In this document: one piece after another, positions 1 to 12,400 of the stretch
How the letters are laid out: every line of letters starts with the position of its first letter
Numbering within the stretch: position 1 is the stretch's first letter
Translations under genes and position numbers: made by a program
Origin: Siphonodentalium dalli
Taxonomy: Eukaryota > Mollusca > Scaphopoda > Gadilida > Siphonodentaliidae
DNA: 64,000 bases
Assembly (NCBI GenBank): GCA_032622095.1
Contig: CP136068.1
Location: 10,461,729-10,525,728 of the forward strand
Reading direction: 5' to 3'
Notes under the pieces: model-generated
Databases searched by the model: none
What the model was told of the DNA's origin: nothing
What the model saw: the letters and a program-made list of their open reading frames with translations, nothing else

Positions 1-23
1 AGCGTGTGTATGATTTCGCTATT

Positions 24-290
24 CAAATCACAAGCCCCTGGGGAAAACTATCACATATAACATTATACTATACCAGTGACAAGGTTCACAAGTCCTATTT
101 GGGGAAAACACGCCACCTATCATATACCTGATATATTCTCAAACGTTGTGTCTGATGCGAATGATTTTGAGAATCTATGAGGAATATGAGATGGTGTATT
201 TAGTCCAAACATCGGACTTTTGAACCTTGTCACTGGTATAGTTTATATTGCTATATCTGGAATTTCCCCCAGGTGCATGTGAATCAAATC
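24..290. repeat. Foldback (whole-element inverted repeat) element
   Basis: Almost the whole interval folds back on itself. The left arm (about 24-144) matches the reverse complement of the right arm (about 166-290). The best paired block, ctataccagtgacaaggttc at about 69-88, mirrors gaaccttgtcactggtatag at about 221-240. A second paired block places cccctggggaaa near 31-42 opposite tttcccccagg near 264-274, and the inner block around attctcaaa pairs with tttgagaat. The loop is about 20 bp and the arms are about 75-85% complementary. This is the architecture of an old foldback MITE. The superfamily is unknown because the target-site duplication is not clear. Confidence 0.7.
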
Positions 291-1150
291 ATATTGTAGG
301 TGCAGTTACACATCTAAGGGTTCACACACACTTAATATTTTGCCTGGTATTGTTTCAAAACAAAATTTCATGATAAAACATATGGTACCACATTGTCAAT
401 ATGACGGACAGCATGAAGTAACGTCATAAGAAGTCACAGGCTATATATTATAGGAAATTAGTATAGTCTGGCTGTGATTTATTAAAAGGTATATCGCTGG
501 AGCCGTTGGGGAACATTGAGTGTATACAAAGCCCATATCGCTACAATCTTCAATAAAAACGCTTCAAACTACATTAATGCCTTATATGTCGACATTTCTG
601 AATCGCCAAAGTTGGAGATACAAGTATTAGTTTGACTATTAATATATTGTTAGGCGTCTGATAAATAAAGGATCTCCAACAAGTTATATGATATTCCTCA
701 TGCCAAATTACCCCAGTTTGCCCATGTTCAGCGACGAGGGTCCAGCCGTTTGATCGCCTATAGCCAGGCAGGCAAACAAACGAATGAACAAACAAAAATG
801 AGTCAAATAAGTGGCGCTATGGAGAGATCTGATTTTCTTCTTCAAATATTGACCCAATGTTATTTAATACCAAGACCGCTCTTAATGGCATACCATTGCT
901 ACCATCGGAACTAAATGATGACATATTCAGAGCTACTGAGTACTTTATACAAAATTGGGTCATTTTAAACAACATTCTAACCAAACAATGGCATATTAGC
1001 GCCGATATCCACGGAGTTCCTATCGTTTGTTTCAAAAATTTCAAAACACAGATCACAGTGGTACTCTCACAGCTTATTTCTCATGAATATAACCCATCTA
1101 CTTATCTCAAACTTCATCAATATTTCCACATGTCTGGGGAGATAACTTAA
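291..1150. other. No recognisable gene or repeat
   Basis: I see no supported gene here. A 97-codon open frame at 857-1150 (+) has no recognised domain, weak codon character and a complementary open frame on the other strand, so I treat it as chance or old transposon debris. Confidence 0.5.
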
Positions 1151-2530
1151 CAAAAGCTGATACTCCTTGCCGCTGCTATATCCTCTTCCCATTTCTCTAT
1201 TTTACTCACATAATAATTAGGCTACCGATTCATATAATGACTTGATTCCCATTCGTGCATTTGAATGTAGAACTGATCTGTTTAGTAAACATATTTTCAA
1301 CACTCGTCATTAGCGAGAGGATTATAGGTTATGCCCATGGCGGCATGCATTAAATTGCTTATAAATGTATTCGGCAGCAATACAATTACTAGGTTAATGA
1401 TTCACATAACTTGATTCCCATTTATGTATTTGGATGTACAACTAATAAGATTAACAAACTGATTTCAACAAACATCCTTAGCCGGAGGATTATATATCAA
1501 TGGGTTCCCATGTGTTATTGTGTTTATAAAACACTTGACAGTCATGTAATACCTAAGTTATCTTTTCATGATATAACTTGATTCCCATTCATTTATTTGG
1601 GCGTACTGATGTGTCGAATAAGCCGATTTTAACACACATCCTTAACCACAGGATTTTATACTGATTATCATACATTAGTTTGCTTGTTTTTAATCCCTTG
1701 ACAGTTATTTAATAACTTGGCTAACTATGCGTGTTATAAATTGATTCCCATTCATGTATTTGTTTGTACAACTCATGGTTAACAGATTTCAACAAGAATC
1801 CTTAGCTAGAGGATTATGTATTGATGCTCATGCATTAATTGCTTATAAATTACTCGACAGTAATCTTACAACGACTTTTTTTAACTAGGCTACCTAATAT
1901 ATAATAATTTGATTCTCATTTATTTATTTGGATCTACAACTAATATGTTTAAAGGATTACTCCGGTCTAGATTTTTGTTATCTTTATCGATCGCCGCTAA
2001 TTCAGAGAGTACGGTGCCGGAAAGATTGATATAGGCCGCCCGTAACTAAAGTTATCTACGTGTCGCAAGTGGTCCCTCATGTGACGCCACACGAGCGAAC
2101 ATTAACTTTTTCAGATTGCATAATCCATGTTGGAGATTTAAATCGCCATAACTTCAGTTAAAGGCGGCCTATCACAAAACATGTTTTCGGCGGCGATCGA
2201 TAACGATAAATAAAATCTAGACCGGAGTAATCCTTTAACAAACAGACTAAAACAAACATCCTTAACCAGAGGATTAATATATTGATTCTCATGCATTAAC
2301 TATTTTATAGTTAACCCGACAGCCATTTAATAACTATGATACCTATTCATATATTAACTTGATTCCTATTCATGTATATGGATGCACTTCTTTTAAATAT
2401 ATTTAAGAAACATATTTCAACAAACATGCTTAACCAAAGGATTTTCACGAATCACATTCATTAATTTGGTTATTAATAACAGGATAAACATTTAATAACT
2501 GGTTTACCTATTTATATGATAACTACTATA
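1150..2530. repeat. Degenerate tandem repeat, period about 166 bp, ~7 copies
   Basis: A diverged satellite-like array. Each unit carries the phrase aacttgattcccattcatgt, followed by tatttggatgtacaacta, then a caacaaacatccttaaccag block and an aggatta block. The first phrase begins near 1240, 1409, 1575, 1739, 1909 and 2356, spacings of 163-170 bp once the 286 bp of inserted element plus duplicated target site (1953-2238) are subtracted. Copies are about 70-80% similar. No coding potential is seen. The function is unknown and it looks like an ageing minisatellite or satellite. Confidence 0.8.
1953..2234. mobile_element. MITE with ~50-bp terminal inverted repeats and TTAA target duplication
   Basis: The element starts aggattactccggtctaga and ends with its reverse complement. 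The terminal repeats stay alike to gatcgccgc, about 50 bp in. A second inverted pair lies inside (taggccgcc near 2032-2040 opposite ggcggccta near 2163-2171). TTAA is present on both sides (1949-1952 and 2235-2238). Removing the element and one TTAA restores the phrase seen in neighbouring satellite units (ttaacaaac), so this is a clean insertion. It has no ORF and is non-autonomous. The TTAA target fits piggyBac-type transposition, although the termini do not start with CCC, so the superfamily is an inference. Confidence 0.88.
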
Positions 2531-3600
2531 ACTACACGATAATGGGTTGGGCCCAAAACTGTTAGCTTTCCCCCGCCAGCATAATATTGTTGGTACCTTT
2601 AGCCGGAAGCGACGGTTACGGCCGGGGCATAGCTTGTTTGGTACATATACCTTCTTCTAGTTAAGTGCCGAAAACGATTAATATGGCAACCGTTTAGGAA
2701 GTCGTTAATAAAACGCTTGCAACAGATGACGCACGTCTGTGTCATTTCGATCTTTACAAAATATGGGAACACATTTAAACTATTATAAATTATCAACTTT
2801 GGCTTTTTAACTTTACTTTAGTATCTAAGTTCCAAATCTCTTTTTTCCAAATTGCTCTAAACCGCTTCCGGATCATGCTTCACACAATTTAGTATGACCA
2901 ACGAGGAAACATGTACCTGTTATGATTATAATTATCTATCATTTGCTGGTGTTCATGTCTTTATTTTTATGGACAAACAACCTTGGCTTTAATGCGTGTG
3001 ATATGTACGTATAAGTGTATGATTATCATATAAAACTATATGTGTATGCAACTTTGACTGTGCTATAATGGCATTTGAGCTAATGTATGCACCATTATTG
3101 TGTCACCTGGTATGATGGACCAATGAGGCCGCTCCGTTAGTAGAGGAATTTCAGGAGACATCTTTGTAGCCGGTTCAATATGAAATCCATATCCCCTCAG
3201 GATTCCCATATGGGGTTGATGTACGCCAACTTGTTTTAGTTAAATTAAATCGCCGCTTCAATTTAACATAAATTTGTATTGTGTCGATGATCAATGTGCA
3301 ATGCTTTGAAAACGGTATGTGATTTCGGGGAAACTGACATGAGTATTGTTACTGATCAAACATGAAATACGCCCGACATTATCTTTTTAAGGGGGCTAAT
3401 CCAATACTAATTCATGGCAAAGTTGCCATGCAAAACACCAGCGCGAAATAAATAGGATTACCTCCTTTACACCGTACGTTGTATCAAACGTCTGCCTTTC
3501 TACGAAACCCGTTTCGAGACTTTAATTTCTACATTCATTACTAACAGATTGAAACGCATAAATGTAACAAAACGAAGGTTGGTGCACTGCAGTAGTACCA
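2531..3600. other. No recognisable feature
   Basis: Unique-looking AT-rich sequence. Only short open frames are present (for example 2599-2796 on the minus strand), with no domain, splice pattern or repeat that I could support. Confidence 0.5.
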
Positions 3601-3602
3601 CA

Positions 3603-3760
3603 AATAGAGGATCTACAACTCGTCCCCAGTTTATGATGGAATTTACAAAACGAGTCCAATAAATTAGGTCTGGACTGAGCCTTTGGCGAGGTCCAGACCT
3701 TATTTACTGGACTCGTTTTGCAAATTCCTCTAAAACTGGGCACGAGTTGAAGATTCTATT
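3603..3760. repeat. Foldback element (hairpin, 15-bp loop)
   Basis: Arms of about 72 bp surround a loop near 3676-3690. The left arm contains caaaacgagtccaataaat and aggtctggac. The right arm contains gtccagacct and actggactcgttttgcaaat, with outer matches aatagagg/attctatt and caactcgt/acgagttg. Complementarity is about 85%. This is typical of a short foldback MITE. No coding capacity is seen. Confidence 0.8.
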
Positions 3761-4223
3761 TATTACATGATCCAAAACCTTTAGAAAATATACTTAAATC
3801 AACAAATGGGACGTGAAACTAACATGGGTTCCTATAAGGCATGTGATGACGTTTCGCGTAACTATTCATTGTTTGCCCGCGTAAAGAAGTAGTCCCAGAT
3901 AAATAAAGACTCCTTGTCGTATCTAATGGCGTATATCTAATTACATAAACTTTCAAACTCTTCATTCATTATAGTTTGTTTGGAAGAATAGTGGAAACCA
4001 ATGTATTTTGAGACGTAGCGTGCGAATTGTAAACAGACGTAAAACCGGAAGTCAAAGGTCAACTTGCAATATTTCCTGTTATTAAACGAATGTTTAATAT
4101 CACAGTTTATAGAATGGGTTTATTGCATGGAATGTAATATAATAAAGGCAAACAATCAACATTATAATACTTTTAGCGAATATCTGACAGAAAAGTACAT
4201 GATTACAAATTTTGTAAAACAAT
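3761..4223. other. No recognisable feature
   Basis: AT-rich sequence with no open frame of note. It precedes the recombinase-like fragment and may include its degraded 5' part. Confidence 0.4.
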
Positions 4224-4680
4224 TGACAATGTTGCCCTAAGTCAATTATATATCGACGCCAGAAACCTGAATTTGAACATTATAAAGCAAATACGGTAGA
4301 GAACATTCGACACAGCTTGAATAGGCATTTGAACAGACCATCCCGTGATAGGAAGGTAGACATCATACAGGATCCTGAATTTTCAGATTCAAATGCGAGC
4401 TTCAGAGCAACTCTCGCCGAGTTGAAAGGATTTGAGCTATGATCAACATAGCATCATCCCATGACCAATGTAGAAGACAGAAAACAGCTGTACGAGTCCA
4501 ATTATATGAGGCCAACAACTCAATTTGGACTGTTCAATAAAGTTCAATATGACGGTGAATCTATTTCTTTAGGCGAGGAAGGGAAAACATGAGAAATATT
4601 ACAAAATCGACATTCGCCATCAAATATGACAACACTGGATTGAAATACATCATGAAATAAAATGACGAGCTGACATCTTG
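4224..4680 (+). pseudogene. Broken Crypton-derived (DUF3504, ZMYM2/QRICH1-like) recombinase domain fragment
   Basis: Three consecutive frames together read like the tyrosine-recombinase-derived domain found in ZMYM2/QRICH1-like proteins and Cryptons. The first (about 4263-4442) contains the signature TVENIRHSLNRHLNRP, then VDIIQDPEFSDSNASFRATL and LKGFEL. After a stop, a second frame (about 4455-4590) reads HHPMTNVEDRKQLYES and TTQFGLFNKVQYD. The third (about 4573-4660) reads RGRENMRNITKSTFAIKYD and NTGLKYI. These match the family pattern in order: the N-terminal helical part, then RRG-x-EN and K-x-x-F. The frame changes and stops mean it is not expressed as one protein. No ATG-initiated frame covers it. 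It is probably an old transposon or retrocopy fragment. A host exon with assembly errors is possible but less likely. Confidence 0.72.
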
Positions 4681-5634
4681 GATTTCAAATTTGAATCCAT
4701 CGGTACACCCCGGAGCCTGCATTTATTGGGGAATTGATTTGATAATGAACAGTCGCGTTTATAATCACCTGTAGATGTGAGCTATCCAATTTGAAGACTT
4801 TTCGGTGAAAAACATGGTGCCGGCAGCCATCTTAGATTTTTCTCTTTGCATGACTAAATCATTTGGCACACCCTACATACCACATTCGGCATCCAATCAT
4901 CACCAAACTCCATATGGATCTTCGGGGTGACCTCTTGTTTCCTCATTCTTCATCATTCCATCCATTCAAAAATTAACTCATTCCCTTATTGAGCTAAAGT
5001 ATATTGGACACTTTCATATTAAATTAGGGTATAAAATGAAAAAGACAGCTTCATGCAAATAACATGTATTCTTGAAATTAAATTTAATAATAAGTATTCA
5101 TAGATTTCAAACAAACATTAAGGAAAACAACAACCAATAACAGTACAACAGACAAGTTAGTTACAGTAATGAAATCAGGCCATGGTTAATTAATTTTATG
5201 TTTATGGTCATTCGGCAATCGCCGTATTTACTTTTTTGGTAGAAATGAATAATGGATTTAATTATTAGCACTAGAAACAATTCGGTTGTCCCTTGTGAAA
5301 ATGTAGATAGGAACATTTACTATTCGTTAATAGAAAGATGCTTAATTCAAAGAAACCGAACGTAAAGAAGATAAACCTATTGTGAACAATTTACAATGAA
5401 TATTCACCACATTTCACGTTTAATGCTAAGAATCCTGGACGACAGTAAACAAACACTTGATTAGCAATGGCCTCAACATAAAAATGTACTTGAAATGTCA
5501 TATCAAAATAAGATATGACATATGGAATAAAACTGTTACCAAGGCCAGGGTACCGGTTTTGAAATATCAAATAAAAATAAGTCATCACAATGGCAAAGGC
5601 AATGAGATTTTATTTAGAATATATTGTTTATAAT
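4681..5634. other. No recognisable feature
   Basis: The downstream remainder of the recombinase element may extend some way here, but I could not follow it. No gene or repeat was found up to the next MITE. Confidence 0.4.
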
Positions 5635-5849
5635 CCTTTCATGACAGGAGCTTCCTGATTTTCATTTTTAGAAAACCCTGTATCAATGTATTTTCTTATA
5701 TATGCGGGTCTCCCATAGGGAACCTCGCATATGAAATAGAATGAATTGATCAAACTATATTTACCATCACCTTTTAATCCAGTGCATTATCTTATGCGCT
5801 GACAAAGGATCATTAATGCTGCAACGGCGCAGCTCTCATCATGAAAGGG
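5635..5849. mobile_element. Short MITE, piggyBac-like termini (TTAA / CCCTTTC)
   Basis: The left end cctttcatgacaggagct is the inverted counterpart of the right end agctctcatcatgaaaggg. The right end abuts TTAA (5850-5853). The left flank (taat) looks like a mutated TTAA. A CCCTTT terminus next to TTAA is the usual pattern of piggyBac-type elements. It is about 215 bp, has no ORF and is non-autonomous. Confidence 0.65.
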
Positions 5850-5889
5850 TTAAGATCTGATTTAGTGGTATGAGATATCTTTATATGCA

Positions 5890-5932
5890 GTTTCTAATTA
5901 TATAGTTAGCAGGTTTCTAATTATATAGTTAG
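5890..5932. repeat. 24-bp tandem duplication
   Basis: The phrase gtttctaattatatagttag occurs twice in direct succession, separated by cag. Confidence 0.85.
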
Positions 5933-7047
5933 ATGTGTCTAGTGCATACATACATCTTATCAATAGCAATACATGTGTAAAGGCCTATCCAGATGTTGAC
6001 GTCAGCATCAACAATAGATTAGACAGCATAGTACAATTGAGTTATTCTCATGGCGTCGCGAGCCACGCGATTCAGCCAAAGTTTCAATCGTGAGGATAGG
6101 ATGTGTTCTAATTGAGAAACGCGATCAGTTCGTATACTTGAGTGACTTCGGTTTTTTCAACGACTGAGATACTAGTAGAATAAGTCACCATATTTTGAAT
6201 CCAGCAACGTTGTCCACTTCATTCGTGGTGAACACAATGGATATTTAAAATCCAATTTATATATAACAGAAATTAATAAAATTAGTATGTATGAAGTACT
6301 ATATAACAAAACCACATCATAGAAAACACAAAAAGAGAACGTAAATAATAATACAAATGCACAGCTATTCAAACAACAAGTTCAGACTATGTAAAGTTAA
6401 TTGTAAACATACCACTGCACTGCCCAAAGTAATTGACACAGTAACTGGGGTTAGTATGCGTTTATAACTGCGGTCAAACCATAACTGGAGTTTAACTCCA
6501 CCACAATCAACTGTTGTGTGACTGTTGTGGCACTGCCATTATATGCGGTAAAGGAATCCTGGTTATATTTATTGACTGTTGATGAACTTACCTACATGAA
6601 GCTAACTGCTAACTATTTCATTTATTTCGCAATTGTACAGGATGTTACTGTTTCATACCAGTTGATGATTACATGTGTTTTATACACACTCCTCTCGTTG
6701 GTTGTCTTTCGTTTTATAATGGCATGTACAGTCATAACCGAAAGTTGGTCTACCGGGGGATCCCAACCCTGTTCAATGGGTCATTTACTTAGGACAGTAC
6801 AGCATGTCAACCTGTACAAATACATGTATACATGGGCATGATACGAGTCGTGATATATGATAAACGATACAATATGAATTGTGATGCATGAAAACAATAT
6901 GATAGACGTCACTGCACAATAATAATGTTCTAAAACAAATACGACATCAAAACCAACATGCTTGTAATTGGAGATGGATTTTATGCTAAACTAAGATACA
7001 GTTGCATATTTGACTACATGTTAGATGAGTCAAATGCACATAATTAA
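5933..7047. other. No recognisable gene
   Basis: A 107-codon open frame at 6518-6841 (+) has hydrophobic runs, but no recognised family, no good start context and no splice partners. I do not call it a gene. Confidence 0.45.
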
Positions 7048-7312
7048 GGAGGCGCTCTGTTCGTGAATTTTCAAACAATCTCAATTTCTAACTATCAATT
7101 TGAAGGAAAAATATCATTATGCTATAGTATTTTAACAATATGAGAAATATGTTTGAATTATGTAGAACAGTGGTTTAAAAAAATAAAAATTCCCCATGTA
7201 CATGAACCGTGAGAGGAAGTATTTGCAAAAAACACTGATGTTATCCCAAGTAGGGGCTACGCTCGGTTTACTAAATTGAGATTTTTTGAAAATTCACAAA
7301 TAGGGCGGCTTC
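7048..7312. mobile_element. MITE with ~44-bp terminal inverted repeats and TTAA target duplication
   Basis: The left end ggaggcgctctgttcgtgaa, continuing through ttttcaaacaatctcaattt, is mirrored by aaattgagattttttgaaaa and ttcacaaatagggcggcttc at the right end. TTAA lies immediately outside both ends (7044-7047 and 7313-7316). The interior has no ORF. The terminal sequence differs from the MITE at 1953-2234, so it is a separate family sharing the same target preference. Confidence 0.82.
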
Positions 7313-7316
7313 TTAA

Positions 7317-9212
7317 CATGTGTACGGTACCTGAGAGAACATTGCATGTGTTGCTCTAATGTACATGCCCATCTACAGAATAATTTAGATTTCCTGTATC
7401 ACAGTACACATGACACGATAAAAATATACGTATAGTTTGAAATGTATCGCGATACATCCATATTCACAATGAATATGTACAGACCTACAGTTCAGTAAGT
7501 ACATATGTTATTGATCAACCTGATGAATATCCTAATTATCCTCTTGGCACATTAGTTATTAAATTGTCCTATGTATTATAAATATTAATGGGGCAATTCC
7601 ATTTGACTTACATAACACTCACATAACTTTTTGCAGATTCAATGTCATTATACGACCTACGGATCTATATGCCATCCTACTGCTATGTGTGGTGTTGTCT
7701 TGAATGTGCCACGGTGCACCCAAATATTGAGTTCCGAATTTATTTAGTCAAGCGATGATGACATGGCATTGTTCAAATGGTTCCATGTTTGCGTTACTGA
7801 CATAACAATGGGAATATCAAGGCACTGTGCTAACTTATTTTCAAACAAACTTTCTCTTAAATTTACAGAAACTCAAATGACTATCTGAAAGGATTTGATG
7901 GTAGATGATTCAAAACTAATCATAAAGATAAATTTAAGCTTAGAGCTGGCATGACATATGTTTTGTTGCAACTTGCTCAAACTATGCGTGACTGACATTA
8001 ATACATTAATTTCGTGACTGACATTACTCTAATAAATTTATTAAATATGTACAACAGTACCCCACCAGTACCAATCATGTTTTATTCCCAGAGTTTAAAT
8101 GTATTTAATATATTTGTATTCCAATATAAGTCATATGGACATGACATTGGCTTACGTTAGCGTCTAGGTAATAAACTGAATATTTATACTTCGCTGAAGT
8201 GTCTTACATACATATATGTTACAATTATTAACTCTCTTGATCAAATTGGCATTTCTGGGAACACAGAACGTTTTTATTTGACACCATGTACATGTACAGT
8301 ACTAGTCTGCTGATCTGTTCTGAAACCACAAGACACAAAATTGTGTTTAGTTGTGTCCGACTAACCTTATTTGTTCAAATTTGAAGTTATCCACACACTT
8401 TATATTTTATATTTGAAGTTATCATCAATGTACTAAAACAATCATTGCCATTCTACAACTAGTATATACATGTATACATGCCGTGGGTAATGCTGTTAAG
8501 ATAGTTACATCCGCTACAACCGCCATATTTCATACAGGCACTTATTTTGTTCTCAAATCGTTCTGATTAGCCAAACACCGCAAATATTCAAAAATAATGG
8601 TAGGCTTTTTAAACATAATCATTTTGCCAGCAACATCATAATTACTGAGCAGGAACCGCCACAATCATAAAATAATTAACAGACACATTTAACCAGGGAC
8701 GGTCTACGTTATCACGGATTCCAGAACTTAATAATGACAAAAAGACGGCACAAGCATAGAATGTGAATACCTGGCTGCAATGCTCGTCATGGTGCCATGT
8801 TAATAGATGGATAGAACACGATGTATTAGAACTATCATCAAGCTATTCGTGGTGCGTACATGTGCATACACAAGTCTGCAAAAATATCACAAATAAGAAC
8901 ATTGAGAAATAGACAAACTTTGTTCTTATATATTCATTATTGATAGTTCTCCAAAATTACATTTGTAGTGATGAAATCCGTATTATGTAAACAAAACGGT
9001 TACTGTTGATAACCGTGCAGTAAGTCCAAATGGTTTAGTCTGAGTATGATTAATCGTTGGTATCGTACAGGACTGATTGTTATTTATCAGTACTTCAACT
9101 GTAACAGTAATTTGTACATTACAATGGTTTTGACATGCAAAATCTCACTATTTGAGAGTTATTAATTACACAAATAAGCACAAAGACTATCTAGGTTTAT
9201 CAAAAATATAGT
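7317..9212. other. Intergenic or 3' part of the Ig gene, nothing supported
   Basis: If the Ig gene's cytoplasmic tail continues in further exons, they should lie on the minus strand here or further left. I found no minus-strand exon in phase 0 with both a convincing acceptor and an open tail. Confidence 0.4.
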
Positions 9213-9230
9213 TTACACGATAAAACATAC

Positions 9231-9445
9231 CACATTTGCACCAGGTACTGGTAGCCTATGTCTGCCTTTGTTTCTTTGTGTAATATAAATAACACCGATT
9301 ACGATAATGACAATGACACAACCAACGCAACCGGCAATGGCAGCAGTAAGGATTTCGTCAGACAAACCCTCGTTACCTGTGGAAGTCGATTCAACCGACC
9401 CCGATGACGTCACACTACCAGTGAGTGGAGAGGTCCTGGTTTCCC
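9231..9445 (-). CDS. Ig gene exon 5: stalk, transmembrane helix, start of tail
   Basis: The acceptor is ggtttcttttccag and the donor is gtatgt after GCA AAT GTG. The exon encodes a Ser/Thr/Gly-rich, probably O-glycosylated stalk. A strongly hydrophobic helix follows (ILTAAIAGCVGCVIVIIVIG), then the stop-transfer residues TQRNKGRHR. If the donor is not used, the frame ends four residues later at a stop (9213-9215). Confidence 0.8.
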
Positions 9446-12400
9446 CTGGAAAAGAAACCATCCATCTGATGTATGTCTGGTGTATGAGCATGCGCAGTCT
9501 GAGTGAACCCAGAGTAGTAAACATGTGTCCTCATTACCACTGCTATAAAACAATCCACATGACTATTTCCTGATTGGCTACGATTTGTGGTTGGCGTACA
9601 CGTACACAGACGTTATACTTTTTTTTTTTTTTAAAGAAATGGAATTCCCAGCTATCTGTTTCAGACACTAGACCACGTAGCTGTGCAATGGTCTGGGTTC
9701 TCTCGGGCTATCTTTTGCGTGGCGAATTTCTTAGCAATATAGGGGTTATCATGCATGTCGGTGCGATATGTCTTATGGCAAATAGAAATGCTAAGTCAGT
9801 TATAGATTATATAAATAGACACTTTCGTATATGTGTATGTAATTGTTCACCGATCATCATTCAATCGGAAGTAGTGTATTCTATTTTTAGAGCCAATATA
9901 TCGATTATCCCACGAAAATTTCGAAGAAATTGCGAGAGGTATAATATAAAGACAGTGTTCGTGTATCCTTCGAAGTAAACCAGCTAGTAAAATCGGCTGG
10001 GATAATAATGGTTTACGTTGAAGTACGGTTGTTTTACTCTTGTATAGCGGAATTTAAGCATCAATAAACGAATGACATAAATGAGATGGCTCATACATTT
10101 GGTGAGTCAAGCGATGGGGAAGAAGTAATTCTTCTACAATGTTGTTAGTCGTTGGAATTGCGCCTGCCAGCCGAAAGTTACTCACCTATCTTCGTCAGAA
10201 TACATTTTTCTTCAGTTGTTGCTCCGCTATAACATTTAACTGATCGTCCAGCCATGCAACAACTGAATTGTCCATTAAGGTTTGGTGGGGCGTCGAGTGT
10301 AAGATTGGTTGTCGGTCCCGCTATGGTAGCACCATCTGAATCCTGTCAATATACATAACAAATAAACCATGCAGTGATCTTCCGTCAGCCATGTATCTGT
10401 TTCTCATTTAAGTAGCTGGCTATATTCTCTCATACACTCTCATAAATACCAATGTGTATAGGTCCTTCGGAGAACCTATATATTTTGTATTGCCTACGCA
10501 ATAGGTACCAAGAAAAAATAGGTTCTATAGTATTACATTGATGTAATACCTGAGCATTTGGTACTAGCCGATATCGGAACCAAATTTGGTGACCCATGTG
10601 ATTGCATCACGTGATGAACGATACAATTTACGAAAACATGGCGGCGTCCGGCCACTTGAGGCGATTGAGTGTTTTACAGTATATACAAGCGGACGGAAAA
10701 CACAAACTACTAGCAGGCTTACACATTTTATGTTGGAATTGCAATCGGCCTCGGCTTACATGCTGTAGCGTGTGCCCGATTGGGTACGTTGTTCTCTGGC
10801 TGGATGTATTTAAGAATACGGAAGTAAATTTCTTGGAAATTTATCAACATATTTGTGTTAGTGAAATTGGACCTAACTTGCTTCTTAATAACCTGGAATA
10901 TTGTTAGCACTGTGTGGATTATGTTTGGATATGAACGGGACAAGATGTTATAACCTCCGAAAATTAACGGGCATAATCATTGATATTTTCCTCTGCGAGA
11001 GAGCACTAGCAGCAATTTTCAGAGAACTGAGACTGACGAAATTCAAACAGCAGCAACATGCCAAGTCATTGAGTGCAGTGGGGTTACACACTTGACATGC
11101 ACGACATTATTGTGAATTTCAAAAGACAGATACTTACGTTTTACAAAATTAAAAACGGCCCAATTAACTCACAAGAGTAAACCACTGGGGACTAGGATTA
11201 CGAGACATACAGACATTATGAGTCAGTCACAAGTTTGATGGCTACAACATACAGGTATCTGTACAAAGGACGATGGATCATATTCTTCAAATTTCATCAA
11301 AACGTGATTTGAGAACCATGTCGCCATAACATATCGCCAGTTACAGAGTCTGCTATTCTTTTGATCGAAACGCCGGTGACGCTGTGATATTGTTGTCAAA
11401 TATTTATGGATTGACGGATAATCTCGGAGAAACGGATCCAATTCTGCGATACACATTATCAATGAATCCGTCACAAGCTTTTGTTAGAAGTTGACTTTGT
11501 TAAATGTAACGTACTACTGTACAGCTACCAATATGCTCTAATTAATCGTCCCCTATAACAAAGTTGTAGGGCATTAATGACACCGGTTATACCATACCGC
11601 CGTTCAGCCACGGTCAACTGGTTGAGATGTGGCAACTGCTAGTAATCTGTCTACGGTACTAGTAATAATATTTTGCGACCACTGTACTCCGCATTTATTT
11701 TTCACGTGGCCACCTTACACCCAGTCCAGCTTATTGTGAGCGCCATGCAACGTTCTAACTATACAACGTTAAATCAACATTCGAAGTTGGTCACTGACCG
11801 ACATTTGCAACTGCATCCTCAATGCAGCGTCAAGCCATGCAAGAAATATAACCTATGTGATGGTTATAATGCTGACTTCCAAAAGGTACGAAGGTCGGCC
11901 ATTGTAGGATTGATCATGGTTAATAGCATCAATATAGTCGAGTTACTAAGTAATATCGGTGGTCACCGTCGTTATGGGGGGGGGGGTCAATTGGAGCTTA
12001 ACTTTACACATACATGTACATGTAGACCATTCCAATGTCCAGATGCATCATGTTCTTATCAAAACATGTGTGGCTATCATTCTGAACGATTCGGCCATTT
12101 CCGCTTTTCTATGAAATAACCTCTTCCATAATTGGAAACCATATTCGCGAAATTCTACAATATATGGCTCTGGTGATCAGGAAATGACATCGACTAGATG
12201 ACGCATAGCTGCGAATGGATAATAATTTATTAACTATGGCTGTACCAAACTGGATGATATATTAAATACATTAAACTCTCTTTGTGTGAGCTTTGTTTGT
12301 TTGTTCATATAGCGACCAATACAGCACATCGGAAGTGTACGACAAGCAAAACACTCAACACCGTGGCAATATTTGTTTGGGGATAGTGATTCCAGTGAAC

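Noticed and set aside
6172-6372. Minus-strand ORF ending SKYGDLFY as a possible cytoplasmic tail exon of the Ig gene
   Set aside because: No AG acceptor in the needed phase 0 precedes the tail-like part.
10637-10790. ATGGCGGCG start-like site opening MAASGHLRRLSVLQYIQADG
   Set aside because: Good Kozak context, but the only donor (gggtacgt) is weak, no partner exon was found, and the continuing frame becomes cysteine-rich noise.
11673-12119. 148-codon plus-strand ORF
   Set aside because: It runs through a G8 homopolymer, with no domain and no splice context. Judged to be chance.
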